From assembly GCA_963808815.1 (NCBI GenBank), contig CAWEGI010000015.1:390673-454672 (forward strand): a stretch of DNA of 64,000 nt. Reading direction: 5' to 3'. The notes below the pieces were generated by a model that saw only the letters and a program-made list of their open reading frames with translations, was not told where the DNA came from and did no database searches. Source of the stretch: DATBLE01 sp963808815 (lineage in GTDB: Bacteria; Actinomycetota; Thermoleophilia; Gaiellales; Gaiellaceae). Made by a program: the position numbers and the translations under genes. Positions within the stretch are counted from its first letter, which is position 1; each line of letters starts with the position of its first letter. Shown here piece after piece: positions 55,349-64,000 of this stretch.

Positions 55349-55948
55349 ATGAGCGACGCAAGCATCGCCGCAACTCCGGTTGGCCGCCCGCCCCGCAAGC
55401 GGATCCTGATCGCCGCGACAACTCTGTTTCGTCGCGACGGCATCCGCGCCACCGGCGTGGAGCGGATCGCCGAGGAAGCGCAGGTCTCAAAGCGCACCCT
55501 CTATCAGCACATTTCCAGCAAGGAAGAGCTCGTAGGGGCGTACCTGCGACGGATCCACGACACCGGAGGGCCACCCAATGAGCAGGCCCTCGACACTCCC
55601 AGCGCTAGCCCGCGCAACCGCCTGTTGGCGATTTTCGACAGTCCACCGACGGACCGTTTCCGCGGCTGCCCCTTTCACAACGCGGCCGTCGAGGCAGCTG
55701 ACGAGATGCCAGACGTCCACGACATCGTCCACGAACACAAGCTGCAGTTCATCGCGCGCTTGACCGACGCAGCCGCCCAAGCCGGCGCGACAGATCCCTA
55801 CCAATTGGGCCACCAGCTTGCGGTGTTGTTCGAGGGCGGTCTGGCACTGGCCACCTCGCTCAACGACACCGCGGCCTTGATTCACGCACGATCGGCGGCC
55901 GAAGTCCTTATCGACGCCGCGGTGCGTCCGACGACTGCTGACCGGTGA
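55349..55948 (+). CDS. TetR-family regulator of the NmrA-type gene
   Basis: A 199-residue TetR protein. The HTH is RILIAATTLFRRDGIRATGVERIAEEAQVSKRTLYQHISSKEELV. A ligand domain follows with FRGCPFHNAAVEAADEMPDVHDI. The FRGCPF Cys and the pairing with an NmrA-type reductase suggest sensing of an electrophile or quinone-like compound. ATG 55,349 is preferred over the GTG at 55,340, which lies next to the operator. Confidence 0.9.
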   Translation: MSDASIAATPVGRPPRKRILIAATTLFRRDGIRATGVERIAEEAQVSKRTLYQHISSKEELVGAYLRRIHDTGGPPNEQALDTPSASPRNRLLAIFDSPPTDRFRGCPFHNAAVEAADEMPDVHDIVHEHKLQFIARLTDAAAQAGATDPYQLGHQLAVLFEGGLALATSLNDTAALIHARSAAEVLIDAAVRPTTADR

Positions 55949-55965
55949 GTCCCACATCGGATATG

Positions 55966-56062
55966 CCGCGAAGTAGTAGCCGATCAGCGCCAGCGGCACC
56001 GCGTTGGCGGTGGACGTGACGTTCACGATGGTCCCGATGCCGGCACTGCGCATGGTTGGTAC
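55966..56062 (-). pseudogene. SDR-family internal fragment
   Basis: Reads PTMRSAGIGTIVNVTSTANAVPLALIGYYFAA, the Ser- and Tyr-containing core of a short-chain dehydrogenase, with no start, no Lys of the catalytic YxxxK, and no continuation on either side. A remnant left by a rearrangement. Confidence 0.65.
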
Positions 56063-56146
56063 ACGCTGGCACCCAAGGTAATTGGGGACCCCAGACTGGG
56101 TGGCTTCTTTGAGGACCTGATCCTGGACCACCTGGCGCGCCGGTAA
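56063..56146 (+). pseudogene. C-terminal fragment of an unrecognised gene
   Basis: An open frame of 27 codons ending naturally: VIGDPRLGGFFEDLILDHLARR then TAA. It has protein-like composition and abuts the SDR remnant on the opposite strand, so the join near 56,062 brings together pieces of two genes. Parent gene not identified. Confidence 0.4.
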
Positions 56147-56196
56147 ACTCGCCTAGTTAACCTCCCGCCAGAACAAGCCAAACAAGGGAGATACCG

Positions 56197-57666
56197 GTGT
56201 CCATCTATGACCTCGTGCTTCACGGCGGACGGGTTATCGACCCCGAAACGGCAACTGATGGGGTCTGCGACGTCGGCATCATCGGGAGCACCATCGCCGC
56301 GGTCAGCACGACCCCATTGGAGGGCCGCCGCGCGCTCGACGTCGCAAACCGGGTCGTCGCCCCCGGGTTCATCGACATGCACAGTCACTGCTTCGGCATC
56401 CCGGGTCTGCGCCTGCAGGCGCTCGACGGCATCACCACCGCACTCGAACTGGAGATCGGTGTGCACCCGATCGACCGCGCCTACCAACGGGCCGCACTTG
56501 AGGGGCGCCCCATCAACTACGGCTTCTCCGCGGGCTGGGCCGCGGCACGGCTTCACGTCAAGACTGGAAGGCCGTTGAGCGGTCAACCCGCCGATGGTCT
56601 TATCGCCATGGGAGTACCCGAATGGCAAGCCGAGGCCAGCCCCGATGAGGTCAGCCGGATTCTGACGTTACTGCAATCCGATCTCCGTGACGGCGCCCTC
56701 GGGATCGGCCTCGTCGTCGGGTACGCACCACGCGTGACGCCCGCGGAGTACACCGCAGTCGCCCGATTGGCGGCCGAGCGCGGCGTACCCACCTACACCC
56801 ATGCGCGCGACCTCGTCGAGCAGGATCCCGACACCCCGATCGACGGAGCAGAGGAAATCGTGCGAGCCGCAGGCGAGACGGGTGCCCACATGCATTACTG
56901 CCACGTCAACAGCACCTCGCTGCGTCATCTGGACCGAGTGCTCGGCGTGGTTGAGCGCGCCCGCTCCCACGGAGCCCACGTCTCCACGGAGGCCTACCCC
57001 TACGGCACCGGCATGACCAGTGTCAATGCGGCGTTCCTGGATCCGAACGTGCTCCACCGGCGGGGGATCACCCCGCATGCGATCCAGGACATCGCCACTG
57101 GTCGACGCTTCGACAGCGCCGAGGATCTGGCCAACGCACGCCAGACCAACGTCGGTGACCTTGTCTTTGTCGAATTTCTCGAAGAGGACGACCCCACGAC
57201 GCGGCAACTGCTGACCAGAGCGCTGATCTTCCCCGACACCACGATCGCCACCGACGGTTTCGAACCGCTGTGGCGCAGCACGCCGTACAACGACCATCAA
57301 TGGCCGCTGCCCGCCGATGCCGTCACCCATCCACGCACAGCCGGTACCTACAGCCGCTCGATCCGCACCCTGTGGCGAGAGACCGGCGCACTGAGCCTGA
57401 TGGAAGTGATCCGGCGCAGCAGTCTGCTGCCGGCGCAAATCCTTGCCACGTCCGTGCCCGCGATGTCGCGTAAAGGCCGCGTCCAGACGGGCGCGGACGC
57501 CGACATCGTTGTCTTCGACCCCGACACCGTCTCCGACCAAGCCACCTATACGTACACCACCGCACCGTCGACGGGATACGACTACGTCATCGTGAACGGT
57601 GTCGAGTTGGTCAGCGAGGGCCGCCTGCGCACGGACCAACTGCCTGGCAAACCGGTCCGAGCCTGA
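56197..57666 (+). CDS. amidohydrolase, N-acyl-D-amino-acid deacylase-like
   Basis: A 489-residue metal-dependent amidohydrolase. Features are YDLVLHGGRVIDPETATDGVCDVGI, the first metal site GFIDMHSHC, then YTHARD, MHYCHVNST and the late Asp in IATDGFEPLW. The C-terminal strand GADADIVVFDPDTVSD is typical of the D-aminoacylase group, although the second His of the first site is in an HSH arrangement. It starts GTG 56,197 with AAGGGAG upstream. It may hydrolyse N-acyl D-amino acids or other amides. Confidence 0.85.
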   Translation: MSIYDLVLHGGRVIDPETATDGVCDVGIIGSTIAAVSTTPLEGRRALDVANRVVAPGFIDMHSHCFGIPGLRLQALDGITTALELEIGVHPIDRAYQRAALEGRPINYGFSAGWAAARLHVKTGRPLSGQPADGLIAMGVPEWQAEASPDEVSRILTLLQSDLRDGALGIGLVVGYAPRVTPAEYTAVARLAAERGVPTYTHARDLVEQDPDTPIDGAEEIVRAAGETGAHMHYCHVNSTSLRHLDRVLGVVERARSHGAHVSTEAYPYGTGMTSVNAAFLDPNVLHRRGITPHAIQDIATGRRFDSAEDLANARQTNVGDLVFVEFLEEDDPTTRQLLTRALIFPDTTIATDGFEPLWRSTPYNDHQWPLPADAVTHPRTAGTYSRSIRTLWRETGALSLMEVIRRSSLLPAQILATSVPAMSRKGRVQTGADADIVVFDPDTVSDQATYTYTTAPSTGYDYVIVNGVELVSEGRLRTDQLPGKPVRA

Positions 57667-57692
57667 CAGGCTGCGCCGCAACGGTTTTCGAC

Positions 57693-58487
57693 CTATCGCG
57701 CGCCTTGGGCCGCCACCCAGCTGGGCGGCCGCTTCTCAATGAAGGCCGCAACGCCCTCGAGCGCGCTCGGATCCATCATGTTGCAGGCCATCGTTGCGCC
57801 TGCGTCCGCATAGGCGGACTCGATGCCCACTTCGATCTGGCGGTAGAACAGGGCCTTTCCCATTGCGACGGCGACACCCGGCTTCGCGACAATGCGTCCT
57901 ACCAGCGCCTCGACCTCGTCGTCCAGCGCCTCTGGCGCTGCCACCCTGTTGACCAGCCCTAACACGCGGGCCTCCTCAGCAGAGACGAATTCGCCGGTGA
58001 CGAGCATCTCGAAGGCGGCTTTACGCGGCACATTGCGCGACAGCGCCACTCCCGGGGTCGCGCAGAAGAGCCCGACGTTGATGCCGCTGACCGCGAAGCG
58101 CGCGTCATGGCTCGCCACCGCGAGGTCACACATCGCGACGAGCTGGCAGCCCGCAGCAGTCGCGAGACCATGGACACGCGCAATCACCGGGACTGGGAGG
58201 CGCTGGATCGACAGCATCACGGCTGTGCACTGTGCAAACAGCTGCTGGTAGTACTCGAGCGAAGGCTCGGACCGCATTTCCTTGAGGTCGTGGCCGGCGC
58301 AGAAAGCCTTCCCGGATGCCCGGAGCACGACGGCGCGCACCAATTCGTCGTTGGCAAGCGTGTCAACGGCCTCGCCCAGGGCTGCGAGCATCGCCTCGGA
58401 CAGCGCGTTGAAGGCCTGGGGACGATTCAGCGTCAGCGTGACGACGCCGCGATCGTCGCGTTGTTGTAGTAGCAGCGGCTCTTCCAT
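57693..58487 (-). CDS. enoyl-CoA hydratase/isomerase family protein
   Basis: A 264-residue crotonase-fold enzyme. Oxyanion-hole segments are FCAGHDLKEM and ATAAGCQLVAMCDLAVAS. The catalytic-Glu region of true hydratases is not clear (ATPGVALSRNV), so a hydratase or other crotonase activity cannot be fixed. ATG 58,487 (MEEPLLLQQ) is the natural start; a longer upstream frame is not supported. The C-terminus ends FIEKRPPSWVAAQGAR, typical for the family. Confidence 0.9.
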   Translation of the reverse strand: MEEPLLLQQRDDRGVVTLTLNRPQAFNALSEAMLAALGEAVDTLANDELVRAVVLRASGKAFCAGHDLKEMRSEPSLEYYQQLFAQCTAVMLSIQRLPVPVIARVHGLATAAGCQLVAMCDLAVASHDARFAVSGINVGLFCATPGVALSRNVPRKAAFEMLVTGEFVSAEEARVLGLVNRVAAPEALDDEVEALVGRIVAKPGVAVAMGKALFYRQIEVGIESAYADAGATMACNMMDPSALEGVAAFIEKRPPSWVAAQGAR

Positions 58488-58652
58488 CGCGTCGACCTCA
58501 CTCGATTGCGGCGGCGCCGATGGCGTGCTCGCGCACTTCGAACGCCTAGATCCTGCCGGTGGATGTCTTGGGACGCTAGCAGCGACCGCGAGCGCCAGTC
58601 GGCGTATTCGGTATAAGCCGTCAAGCCCATAGGGATCTGTAAGGGTGGACTC

Positions 58653-59294
58653 ATGTTCAGGCGGCTCGTCACCAGCCTCGGGCTCGGCGCGGCCGTGATC
58701 GCTGCCCCGATCCCTTCGGCTGTGGCGGACCCCTGTCCGGACATCGAGCTGGTATTCGCCCGCGGCACCGGCGAGCCGCCAGGAATGGGCAGAGTGGGTG
58801 ACGCGCTGGTGGCGACGCTCGCGCCGCTGCTCGACGGACGCACCCTGGGCACTTACGCGGTGAATTACCCAGCCAGCCTGAACTTCCTGACCACGAGTGC
58901 CGGCGCCGATGACGCACGCGGTCACATCGCCTGGATGGCCGGCGCGTGTCCCGGCACCAGGATTGTGCTCGGAGGGTTCTCCCAAGGCGCCGCAGTGGTT
59001 TCCATGCTGGCCGGCGTGCCGCCCGTTGGCGACCGGGTCGGGTCCATCGGCTCGGCTCCGCCGCTGGCCCCGGATCTGACTGACGGGGTCGCCGCGGTCG
59101 CGGTGTTCGCCAACCCGGGTGCACGGTTCGGCTCTGCGCTGTCGTCGACGGGACAGTTTGCCGGACGCGCCATCGACCTGTGCAGTCAGGGCGACCCGAT
59201 CTGCTCGGAGGGACGCGACCGATCCGCGCACAGCAACTACGAGATGCCGCCCTACCCGGATCAGGCGGCCGGGTTTATCGCAGGCCTGGTGTAG
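58653..59294 (+). CDS. cutinase-like secreted esterase (Culp family)
   Basis: A 213-residue secreted serine hydrolase. Signal peptide is residues ~1-26, cleaved near AVA-DPCPDIE. The nucleophile motif is GGFSQGAAV; the Asp site is in GDPICSEG and the His in AHSNYEMPPY. Cysteines in DPCPD, GACPG, LCSQG and ICSEG form the family's disulfides. Mycobacterial cutinases hydrolyse lipids and esters at the cell surface. Confidence 0.92.
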   Translation: MFRRLVTSLGLGAAVIAAPIPSAVADPCPDIELVFARGTGEPPGMGRVGDALVATLAPLLDGRTLGTYAVNYPASLNFLTTSAGADDARGHIAWMAGACPGTRIVLGGFSQGAAVVSMLAGVPPVGDRVGSIGSAPPLAPDLTDGVAAVAVFANPGARFGSALSSTGQFAGRAIDLCSQGDPICSEGRDRSAHSNYEMPPYPDQAAGFIAGLV

Positions 59295-59372
59295 CCGCGA
59301 GTTCGAAAAGCACTGCTGCCCAGGGCACTACGGGCGAACGACCCACTGGCGGTGCCGGACTGAGTTGCCACA

Positions 59373-61201
59373 CTAGACCGAAGTTCCCCCTGTTTTGTTG
59401 ACGGTTTGGGGCGTTGAACTGGGGTTTTGTGGTTCGTCCGGTGTGGTTTACTGACTACGCGTAGCCGTGGCGGTGGGAGAGGCCGAGCAGGTCGAAGGCT
59501 TGGCGTTGCAGCGGGGTGGGGCTGGTGATCATGGTGAATGCCGGCGTGTCGTCGGCGGGCTGGATGTGGTTGGCGCAGATGGTGGCCAGGTCGGCGAGCA
59601 GGCTGGTGAAGCTGTGTACCGCGACGCCGTCTTGGGTGCGTTTGCGCGCGGCTTTGGTGAGCGCTTGGTCGGAGCGTTGGGCCGCGGCGACGGGGTCGGC
59701 GCGTTTGGCGGCTGCGCCGGGTTTGTCGTTGTCGTAGAACAGGATTGGGGCCAGGGCCTGTTTCATGTGCCAGCTGATGTAGTAGGACAGCATCCGCAGG
59801 AACATGTGGGCGCGCACCCGATCGGCGAGGTGGTGGCGGATGGGCCGCACGTCGAGCTCGCTGTTGAGGGTGCGGAAGAACCGCTCGACGTCTTCGAGTC
59901 CCTTGTAGCGCAGCACCACATTGTCGTCGGTGAGGGTGTCGGCGGGCAGGCTGGTGCGCAGCACGTAGATGCCGTCGAGGGCGGCCTCGGCGGTGATGGT
60001 GTCCTCGTTGCGGCAGAAGGTGAACGAGTCCTCGGTGATGGTGATGGTGAAGTGCTTGGCCATCTTGAACGTGTTGATTACCTTGCCGGCCCGCAGCCCG
60101 ATGGTGTCCTTGCCGCGCAGCGGCTGACGCTCACGGCGGGTGGCCGCAGTGATCTTGTCGAGCTCGGTTTCGGTGGCGGCCAGCAGCTCGCCGCGTTTGC
60201 GGGTGCGTTCGGCGGCCAGGGCGGGGTTGCGGCAGCCGATCAGCCGCTCCCCGGGGTAGTCCGGGTGGGTGATGGCCACCAGGTTCTGCTCGTCGAACAG
60301 CGACAGCTGCAGCGCCTCGGCGGCCACCAAGGCCTTGATCTGGTCGGCGCGCAGCGCGCTGAGCCAATCCAGGTGAGCCGGGCGCAGCTCCTCGGTGATG
60401 CGGGCACTGGTGAGCATGCCGCGGTCGCCGACCAGGGCGACCCGGCTCAGCCCGAACCGGGTGGTGAGCTTGCGGATTTGGGCGGTCAGCGTCTTGGGGT
60501 CGGCGGTGTTGCCGTCGAACACCTCGATGGCCACCGGTACCCCGGCGGTGGTGCACAGCAGCCCGTAGACGATCTGGCGCCGGCCTTTGACCCCGTCGCG
60601 GGCATACCCGATCGCCCCCAGCGGGCAGTGCCGGCCCTCGAACGCCGCCGAGGACACGTCATAGAGCACCAGCATCCCATTCGTCAGATGCCGGGCGGCC
60701 AAGGTGTTTTCGATGCGTTCTTGGCGGGCCAGCGCCCAGTCCATCGCCGCATACAGGTCGTCCTCATCACAGCCCGACACGCCGAGGACCTCACCCAGGG
60801 AACTGGTGGCGGTCTCGGTGCGCAGCCCCCGCGCGGTGGCCAGCTTGGAGTCCGGGGCGATCACCGCCGCGATCAGCATGGCCATCACCAGATCCCGCCG
60901 CCGCGACGGCGTCGGGTCGATCAGCTCGGCCAGCCCCAGTCGTTGCGCCGTGGCCAGCACGGCGGCCACATGGCCGTGCGGCAGGCTGCGGGTGATCTCG
61001 AACGCCTCGGCCAACTCCAGCTTCGGCGGCAGCCCTTTGAGCGCCCGCGCCAACGTATCGACCTTGTGCTCGGGCCAGTGCGACAGGTTGGCCAGCGTGC
61101 GGTTCTTCACCTTGCCGCCCTCGCGGTAGCTCTCCCGCAGAAGGATCGCCGGCGGTGATCCCCGATTCGGAATCCGCGCCACGTACATGTCTACTGTCTA
61201 G
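59373..61201 (-). mobile_element. IS1634-family insertion sequence (ends uncertain)
   Basis: The transposase plus short flanks gives ~1.8 kb, normal for this family. CTAGAC at 59,373-59,378 and its complement GTCTAG at 61,196-61,201 are the only matching end sequence I can find; the rest of the ends match weakly. No clear target duplication. It sits between the cutinase and the radical SAM gene. Confidence 0.55.
59455..61188 (-). CDS. IS1634-family transposase
   Basis: A 577-residue DDE transposase of the IS4 superfamily, complete and unbroken. Candidate catalytic Asp in LVLYDVSSAAFEG, second Asp in VALVGDRGMLTSARI, Glu in YKGLEDVERFFRTLNSELDVRPIRHHLADRVRAHMFL (the YREK-like helix). The N-terminus MYVARIPNRGSPPAILLRESYREGGKVKNRTLANLSHWP is typical of IS1634 members. 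An intact frame in a window full of frameshifts suggests better coverage here or a recent insertion. Confidence 0.9.
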   Translation of the reverse strand: MYVARIPNRGSPPAILLRESYREGGKVKNRTLANLSHWPEHKVDTLARALKGLPPKLELAEAFEITRSLPHGHVAAVLATAQRLGLAELIDPTPSRRRDLVMAMLIAAVIAPDSKLATARGLRTETATSSLGEVLGVSGCDEDDLYAAMDWALARQERIENTLAARHLTNGMLVLYDVSSAAFEGRHCPLGAIGYARDGVKGRRQIVYGLLCTTAGVPVAIEVFDGNTADPKTLTAQIRKLTTRFGLSRVALVGDRGMLTSARITEELRPAHLDWLSALRADQIKALVAAEALQLSLFDEQNLVAITHPDYPGERLIGCRNPALAAERTRKRGELLAATETELDKITAATRRERQPLRGKDTIGLRAGKVINTFKMAKHFTITITEDSFTFCRNEDTITAEAALDGIYVLRTSLPADTLTDDNVVLRYKGLEDVERFFRTLNSELDVRPIRHHLADRVRAHMFLRMLSYYISWHMKQALAPILFYDNDKPGAAAKRADPVAAAQRSDQALTKAARKRTQDGVAVHSFTSLLADLATICANHIQPADDTPAFTMITSPTPLQRQAFDLLGLSHRHGYA

Positions 61202-61356
61202 CACACTTATCCGCGGTATTATGGTACATCACTGTCCGACACGCCGCGTATACAAGAAAGATACATGTCTACGTATCGACTTGTGTACGGGCACGAAACG
61301 CACGCTCATCGACACAAACGAGACTTCACACCCGCCCTACAGGGGGGAACTTCGGA

Positions 61357-62929
61357 CTAGAACGTGTTGACCAGCCTTCGCCGGTCAGCCATCTGGCGCG
61401 ACATTGTGTAGTGGTGGTAGTGCATCGCGCACTTGAGCACGCAGATGAACAATACGTTCGGATCGGGCCGTCGGCGGAGCATCGTCGCCATCCGACGGCG
61501 ATAGATCCGGCGCAGCTCCGGGTCGGGGACTTTCATCATCAGCCGTACAAACAGACCAATCGCGCGCAGGGCATCGACGGACTGTGGCTTCCATTTCTTC
61601 CACGGATGTTGGCGCCAATACTCATTGCGAGCCCGGGCGAAATTGAATCGGCGTGTCAGATAGAGATTCTCGAGCCGCTCGAAGTAGAAGTCGGCATCGT
61701 ACAAGTCCCGCATCAGGCCGATGTAGCCCTCGCGCAATTCGTCGCGAGTCATGCCGAGCGGAATCACGTTTGTGCCGAATTCCTGCTCGTCTTCGAGATC
61801 GAGGCGGCCATCGTCCTTCAGACGGGCGTAGAGCGGCGTCTTCGGGATCGCTGCGAGCATGCCGACCATCGCGTGCATGATGTCGGTCTGACGCATGAAC
61901 TCGCACTGGGCCTTGAAGATCCGGGGTCGTCGTGGTCGAATCCGACGATCATGCCGCACCAGACTTCGAGGCCCGCGTCTTGCACTCTGCGGACACGGTC
62001 GACGATCGTGCCGCCTTTGCCGCGGACGTTTTGATACTTCTTGGTCTCGCGCAGCGATTCTTCGTTCGGGCTCTCGATGCCGATGAAGACGACCTGAGAT
62101 GTTGGCCGTCGACCATCAACTCCATCAGCTCATCGTCTTCGGCCAGGTTCAGCGACGCCTCGGTGAAGAACGTGAACGGGTAGCCATGCGCGGCTTGCCA
62201 CGCGGCGACGTCGCGCAGCAACGGCCTTGACCGCGTCCTTGTTGCCGATCAGGTTGTCGTCGACGATGAAGGCGATGTCGAGGCCCTGCGTGCGCATCGC
62301 TTCCAGCTCGGCGATGACCTGCTCGCTCGTCTTCAGCCGCGGCCGGCGGCCGAACGTGACGATGATGTCGCAGAACTCGCACTGGAACGGGCAGCCGCGG
62401 CGAGAACTGCACGCTGCCGAACAGGTAGTGCTTGCATCTTCAGCAGGTCGATACCGCGGCACCGGCACCGTCGTCATGTCGGTCTTGCTCGAGCTTGCTC
62501 GTAGCGGCGCTGATGCCGGCCCTGCTGCCCACTCGTCGAGAAACTGCGGCCAGGTCTCTTCCGCCTCGCCGACGAAGATCACGTCGGCCAGCCGTCGAAG
62601 TAGTCTTCCTGCACACGTGACCCACGGCCCGCCGACGACGGTGAAGGCGCCGCGGGCTTTCAGTTCGCGCGAGAATCTCGCGCATCCGACGGCGCTGCAC
62701 GATCATGCCGGTGAGCCCGACGATGTCGGCCTGCGCCAGGCGGTCGTAGTCGATCGGCTCGACGTTCTCATCGATCGATCGTGACGGCAATGCTCGGCGG
62801 GCGTGAGCGCGGCGAGCAGCGGCAGGCAGGCGGTCGGCAGGTTGCCTGCTTGCCCAGCAGCGGCAGCGCGTGCTCCAGGCCCCAGTAGGAGACCTCGAAC
62901 CGCGGATTGATGAGGACGATGTCGGCCAT
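61357..62929 (-). pseudogene. B12-binding radical SAM protein (DUF4070 type), many frameshifts
   Basis: Starts ATG 62,929 (MADIVLINPRFEVSYWGLEHALPLLGKQ), a B12-binding N-terminal domain. The radical SAM motif is RRGCPFQCEFCDIIVTFGRRP (CxxxCxxC), and the TIM-barrel pieces IGIESPNEESLRETKKYQN and GMIVGFDHDD follow. A long intact C-terminal domain of the DUF4070 type ends RRLVNTF. At least six frame changes occur between 62,850 and 61,940, and none in the last 600 bases. Either a decayed gene or a local patch of very poor sequence. Substrate unknown. Confidence 0.8.
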
Positions 62930-63391
62930 GGTCTGCCTGCTTCGATCGGACCGGTCGACCCGATGCTACGCCGACGGGGCCGCTGTTTGCTGGCGGCATC
63001 TCAGGCGAAGCGAGCGGTCGAAAACGGTTGACAGGTACGAAGGGTGCGTTTTATCCATTGGGTCGACGCAATTACACACCGAACCATCCGGCACGCCGTG
63101 GCTGCCGTGTCCTGGCGGATAGAGCCGACGGGACATGGCCACGGTCAACGGTCCATCAGGCGGCGACGACTGCCCGACAATGCGTCCTCCCCGATCGCAC
63201 ATGGTCGACCGCCTGATTGATGTCCGTTATCGGGAAGACCTGTGCCGCATGCCAACCCAATGCCAGGTCGGTGCGGTCGATGTCGTCGTGGGGTGGTCAT
63301 TTTCGCGGAGGTCAAGGGCGGGGTGGGGTGGCGGGCCCGAGTAGGAAACTGGGCATCCTGCATTCGCCAATCCTCGATGCGGTCGCGGTGA
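62930..63391. other. about 460 bp without a recognisable gene
   Basis: Upstream of the radical SAM gene. Several short open frames exist on both strands but none has protein-like features or a good start. Given the surrounding errors it may hide broken genes. Confidence 0.4.
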
Positions 63392-63499
63392 TTGATCGTC
63401 ATTCAGGACCCCGACGGCAATTGCATTCGGCTCTACACGCTGGAGTCGCACGGTCCCGAGATCAAGCCGGCCACCAACAGCCCACGGCTGGCAGGGTGA
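63392..63499 (+). pseudogene. C-terminal fragment of a VOC/glyoxalase-family gene
   Basis: Reads LIVIQDPDGNCIRLYTL and ends ATNSPRLAG with a natural stop. The QDPDGN-x-I-x-L pattern is the terminal metal-binding strand of vicinal-oxygen-chelate proteins. Upstream sequence does not continue in frame, so only the tail survives or the frame is broken by errors. Confidence 0.5.
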
Positions 63500-63501
63500 A
63501 A

Positions 63502-63900
63502 ACCGGCGCGCGGCATGCTCCGTCGTTGAATGAACAGGATGCCCGACCACCAACGCATCGTTGTCGAGCCACACCCGAAACGTTTCATAAAGCATCCTTC
63601 GGTCCACCTCGGGAAGATCGCCGAATCCGTCCAGCACCGCGCCGGCCGTCTTGACCATCACATGCGGCGCGCTCACGGCAACGGTGGCCAGGATGGAGCC
63701 GTCGAACACAGCGACCGGGGACGTGGAATGGTCGGACCGCGCACCATCACATTTGCGAGATGCAACGCTCGTGGCGTATCGCGCAGATCGTCGAAGGGAG
63801 CGCACTTACACCCACCCGCGGCAGTTGTCCGAGACAGCAGGGCGACAACCATGTCGAGTTTCGGTCCGACGTGCGTGTGCGCGGCCGACATACCGATCAT
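63502..63900 (-). pseudogene. PucR/CdaR-family regulator C-terminal region, frameshifted
   Basis: Segments FDDLRDTPRALHLANVMV, then VAVFDGSILATVAVSAPHVM and LPEVDRRMLYETFRVWLDNDA, match the linker and start of the PucR-type C-terminal HTH. In another frame GILFIQRR follows, where HTH_30 proteins have a conserved hydrophobic stretch before HPNTVR. At least two frame changes are needed. No start codon and no proper end are present. Confidence 0.5.
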
Positions 63901-63976
63901 CGTTGACGGACATCAGTGGTCTTACCCGACGGATGGACGGCGTACACGTAATCATATACAGAGTACAGTTGGCGAC

Positions 63977-64000
63977 ATGGCGAACCGGAGAAGCGGATCC
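63977..64000 (+). CDS. start of a gene cut by the window edge
   Basis: ATG 63,977 begins MANRRSGS. Upstream is a locally AT-rich stretch with ATATACAGAGTACAG that could hold a promoter or operator. Only eight codons are visible, so identity is unknown. Confidence 0.3.

Noticed and set aside
59467..61158. 563-residue plus-strand frame opposite the transposase
   Set aside because: Composition is that of a shadow frame (G/V/Q/R-rich), without motifs, and the opposite strand is a complete transposase.
62966..63202. Small reading frames upstream of the radical SAM gene
   Set aside because: No conserved features, no ribosome binding sites, and poor local sequence quality.

Overview
This window looks like a chimera of two high-GC bacterial sequences rather than one chromosome stretch. 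Bases 1 to about 27,650 carry housekeeping genes of a bacterium that is not obviously mycobacterial. The gene content, GC richness and style suggest an uncultured soil actinomycete-type lineage, but I cannot place it more precisely. Bases 27,651 to 64,000 are mycobacterial: choD-guaB3-guaB2-DUF5319-rsdA-sigD-(Rv3415c-like)-whiB3 follow the gene order I know from Mycobacterium.

The dominant structure is a giant spacer-less inverted repeat from about 5,724 to 27,650. Every gene in 5,724-16,686 (start of recJ, a small membrane protein, two conserved proteins, ruvB-ruvA-ruvC, a YebC regulator, an ankyrin protein, a membrane protein, a PurM/HypE-like protein, an alpha/beta hydrolase, an aquaporin, a tRNA and a broken unknown gene) recurs in mirror order in 16,687-27,650. 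The mirror rule is x + x' = 33,374 or 33,375. The arms are nearly but not exactly identical: scattered, often silent substitutions away from the hinge, and many indels close to it. Left of the palindrome lie a truncated phosphohexomutase, a thioesterase, a frameshifted Rel (p)ppGpp enzyme and the rest of recJ. The right arm stops inside recJ (about codon 75), and the next base belongs to a mycobacterial agmatinase-type gene.

Mycobacterial part: 27.65-29.44 kb is a ureohydrolase and a polysaccharide deacetylase. At 29.92 kb a TetR regulator and a divergent LuxC-type acyl-CoA reductase have both lost their N-termini at one point. 31.1-33.9 kb holds DedA, PhoU and a lipoprotein-like/hydrolase fusion. 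33.9-35.2 kb is a multiply frameshifted IS605-type TnpB. 35.3-43.9 kb is the choD-to-whiB3 core, with purine synthesis (guaB2, guaB3) and the SigD/RsdA and WhiB3 regulators. After the whiB3 terminator comes accessory content: SDR, TetR and P450 around a shared operator; OsmC; an AAA-LuxR regulator; a ThrE-type exporter; a nitrilase-fold protein with a long unrecognised N-terminal region; an NmrA/TetR pair with two matching operators; an amidohydrolase; an enoyl-CoA hydratase; a cutinase; an IS1634-type transposase; a badly frameshifted B12-binding radical SAM gene; and remnants of VOC and PucR/CdaR genes.

Single-base frameshifts interrupt genes that are normally intact and often essential (rel, guaB2 three times, guaB3, the phosphohexomutase). 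Much of the apparent gene decay is therefore probably residual sequencing or assembly error, and this should temper any claim about pseudogenes, fusions or the palindrome.
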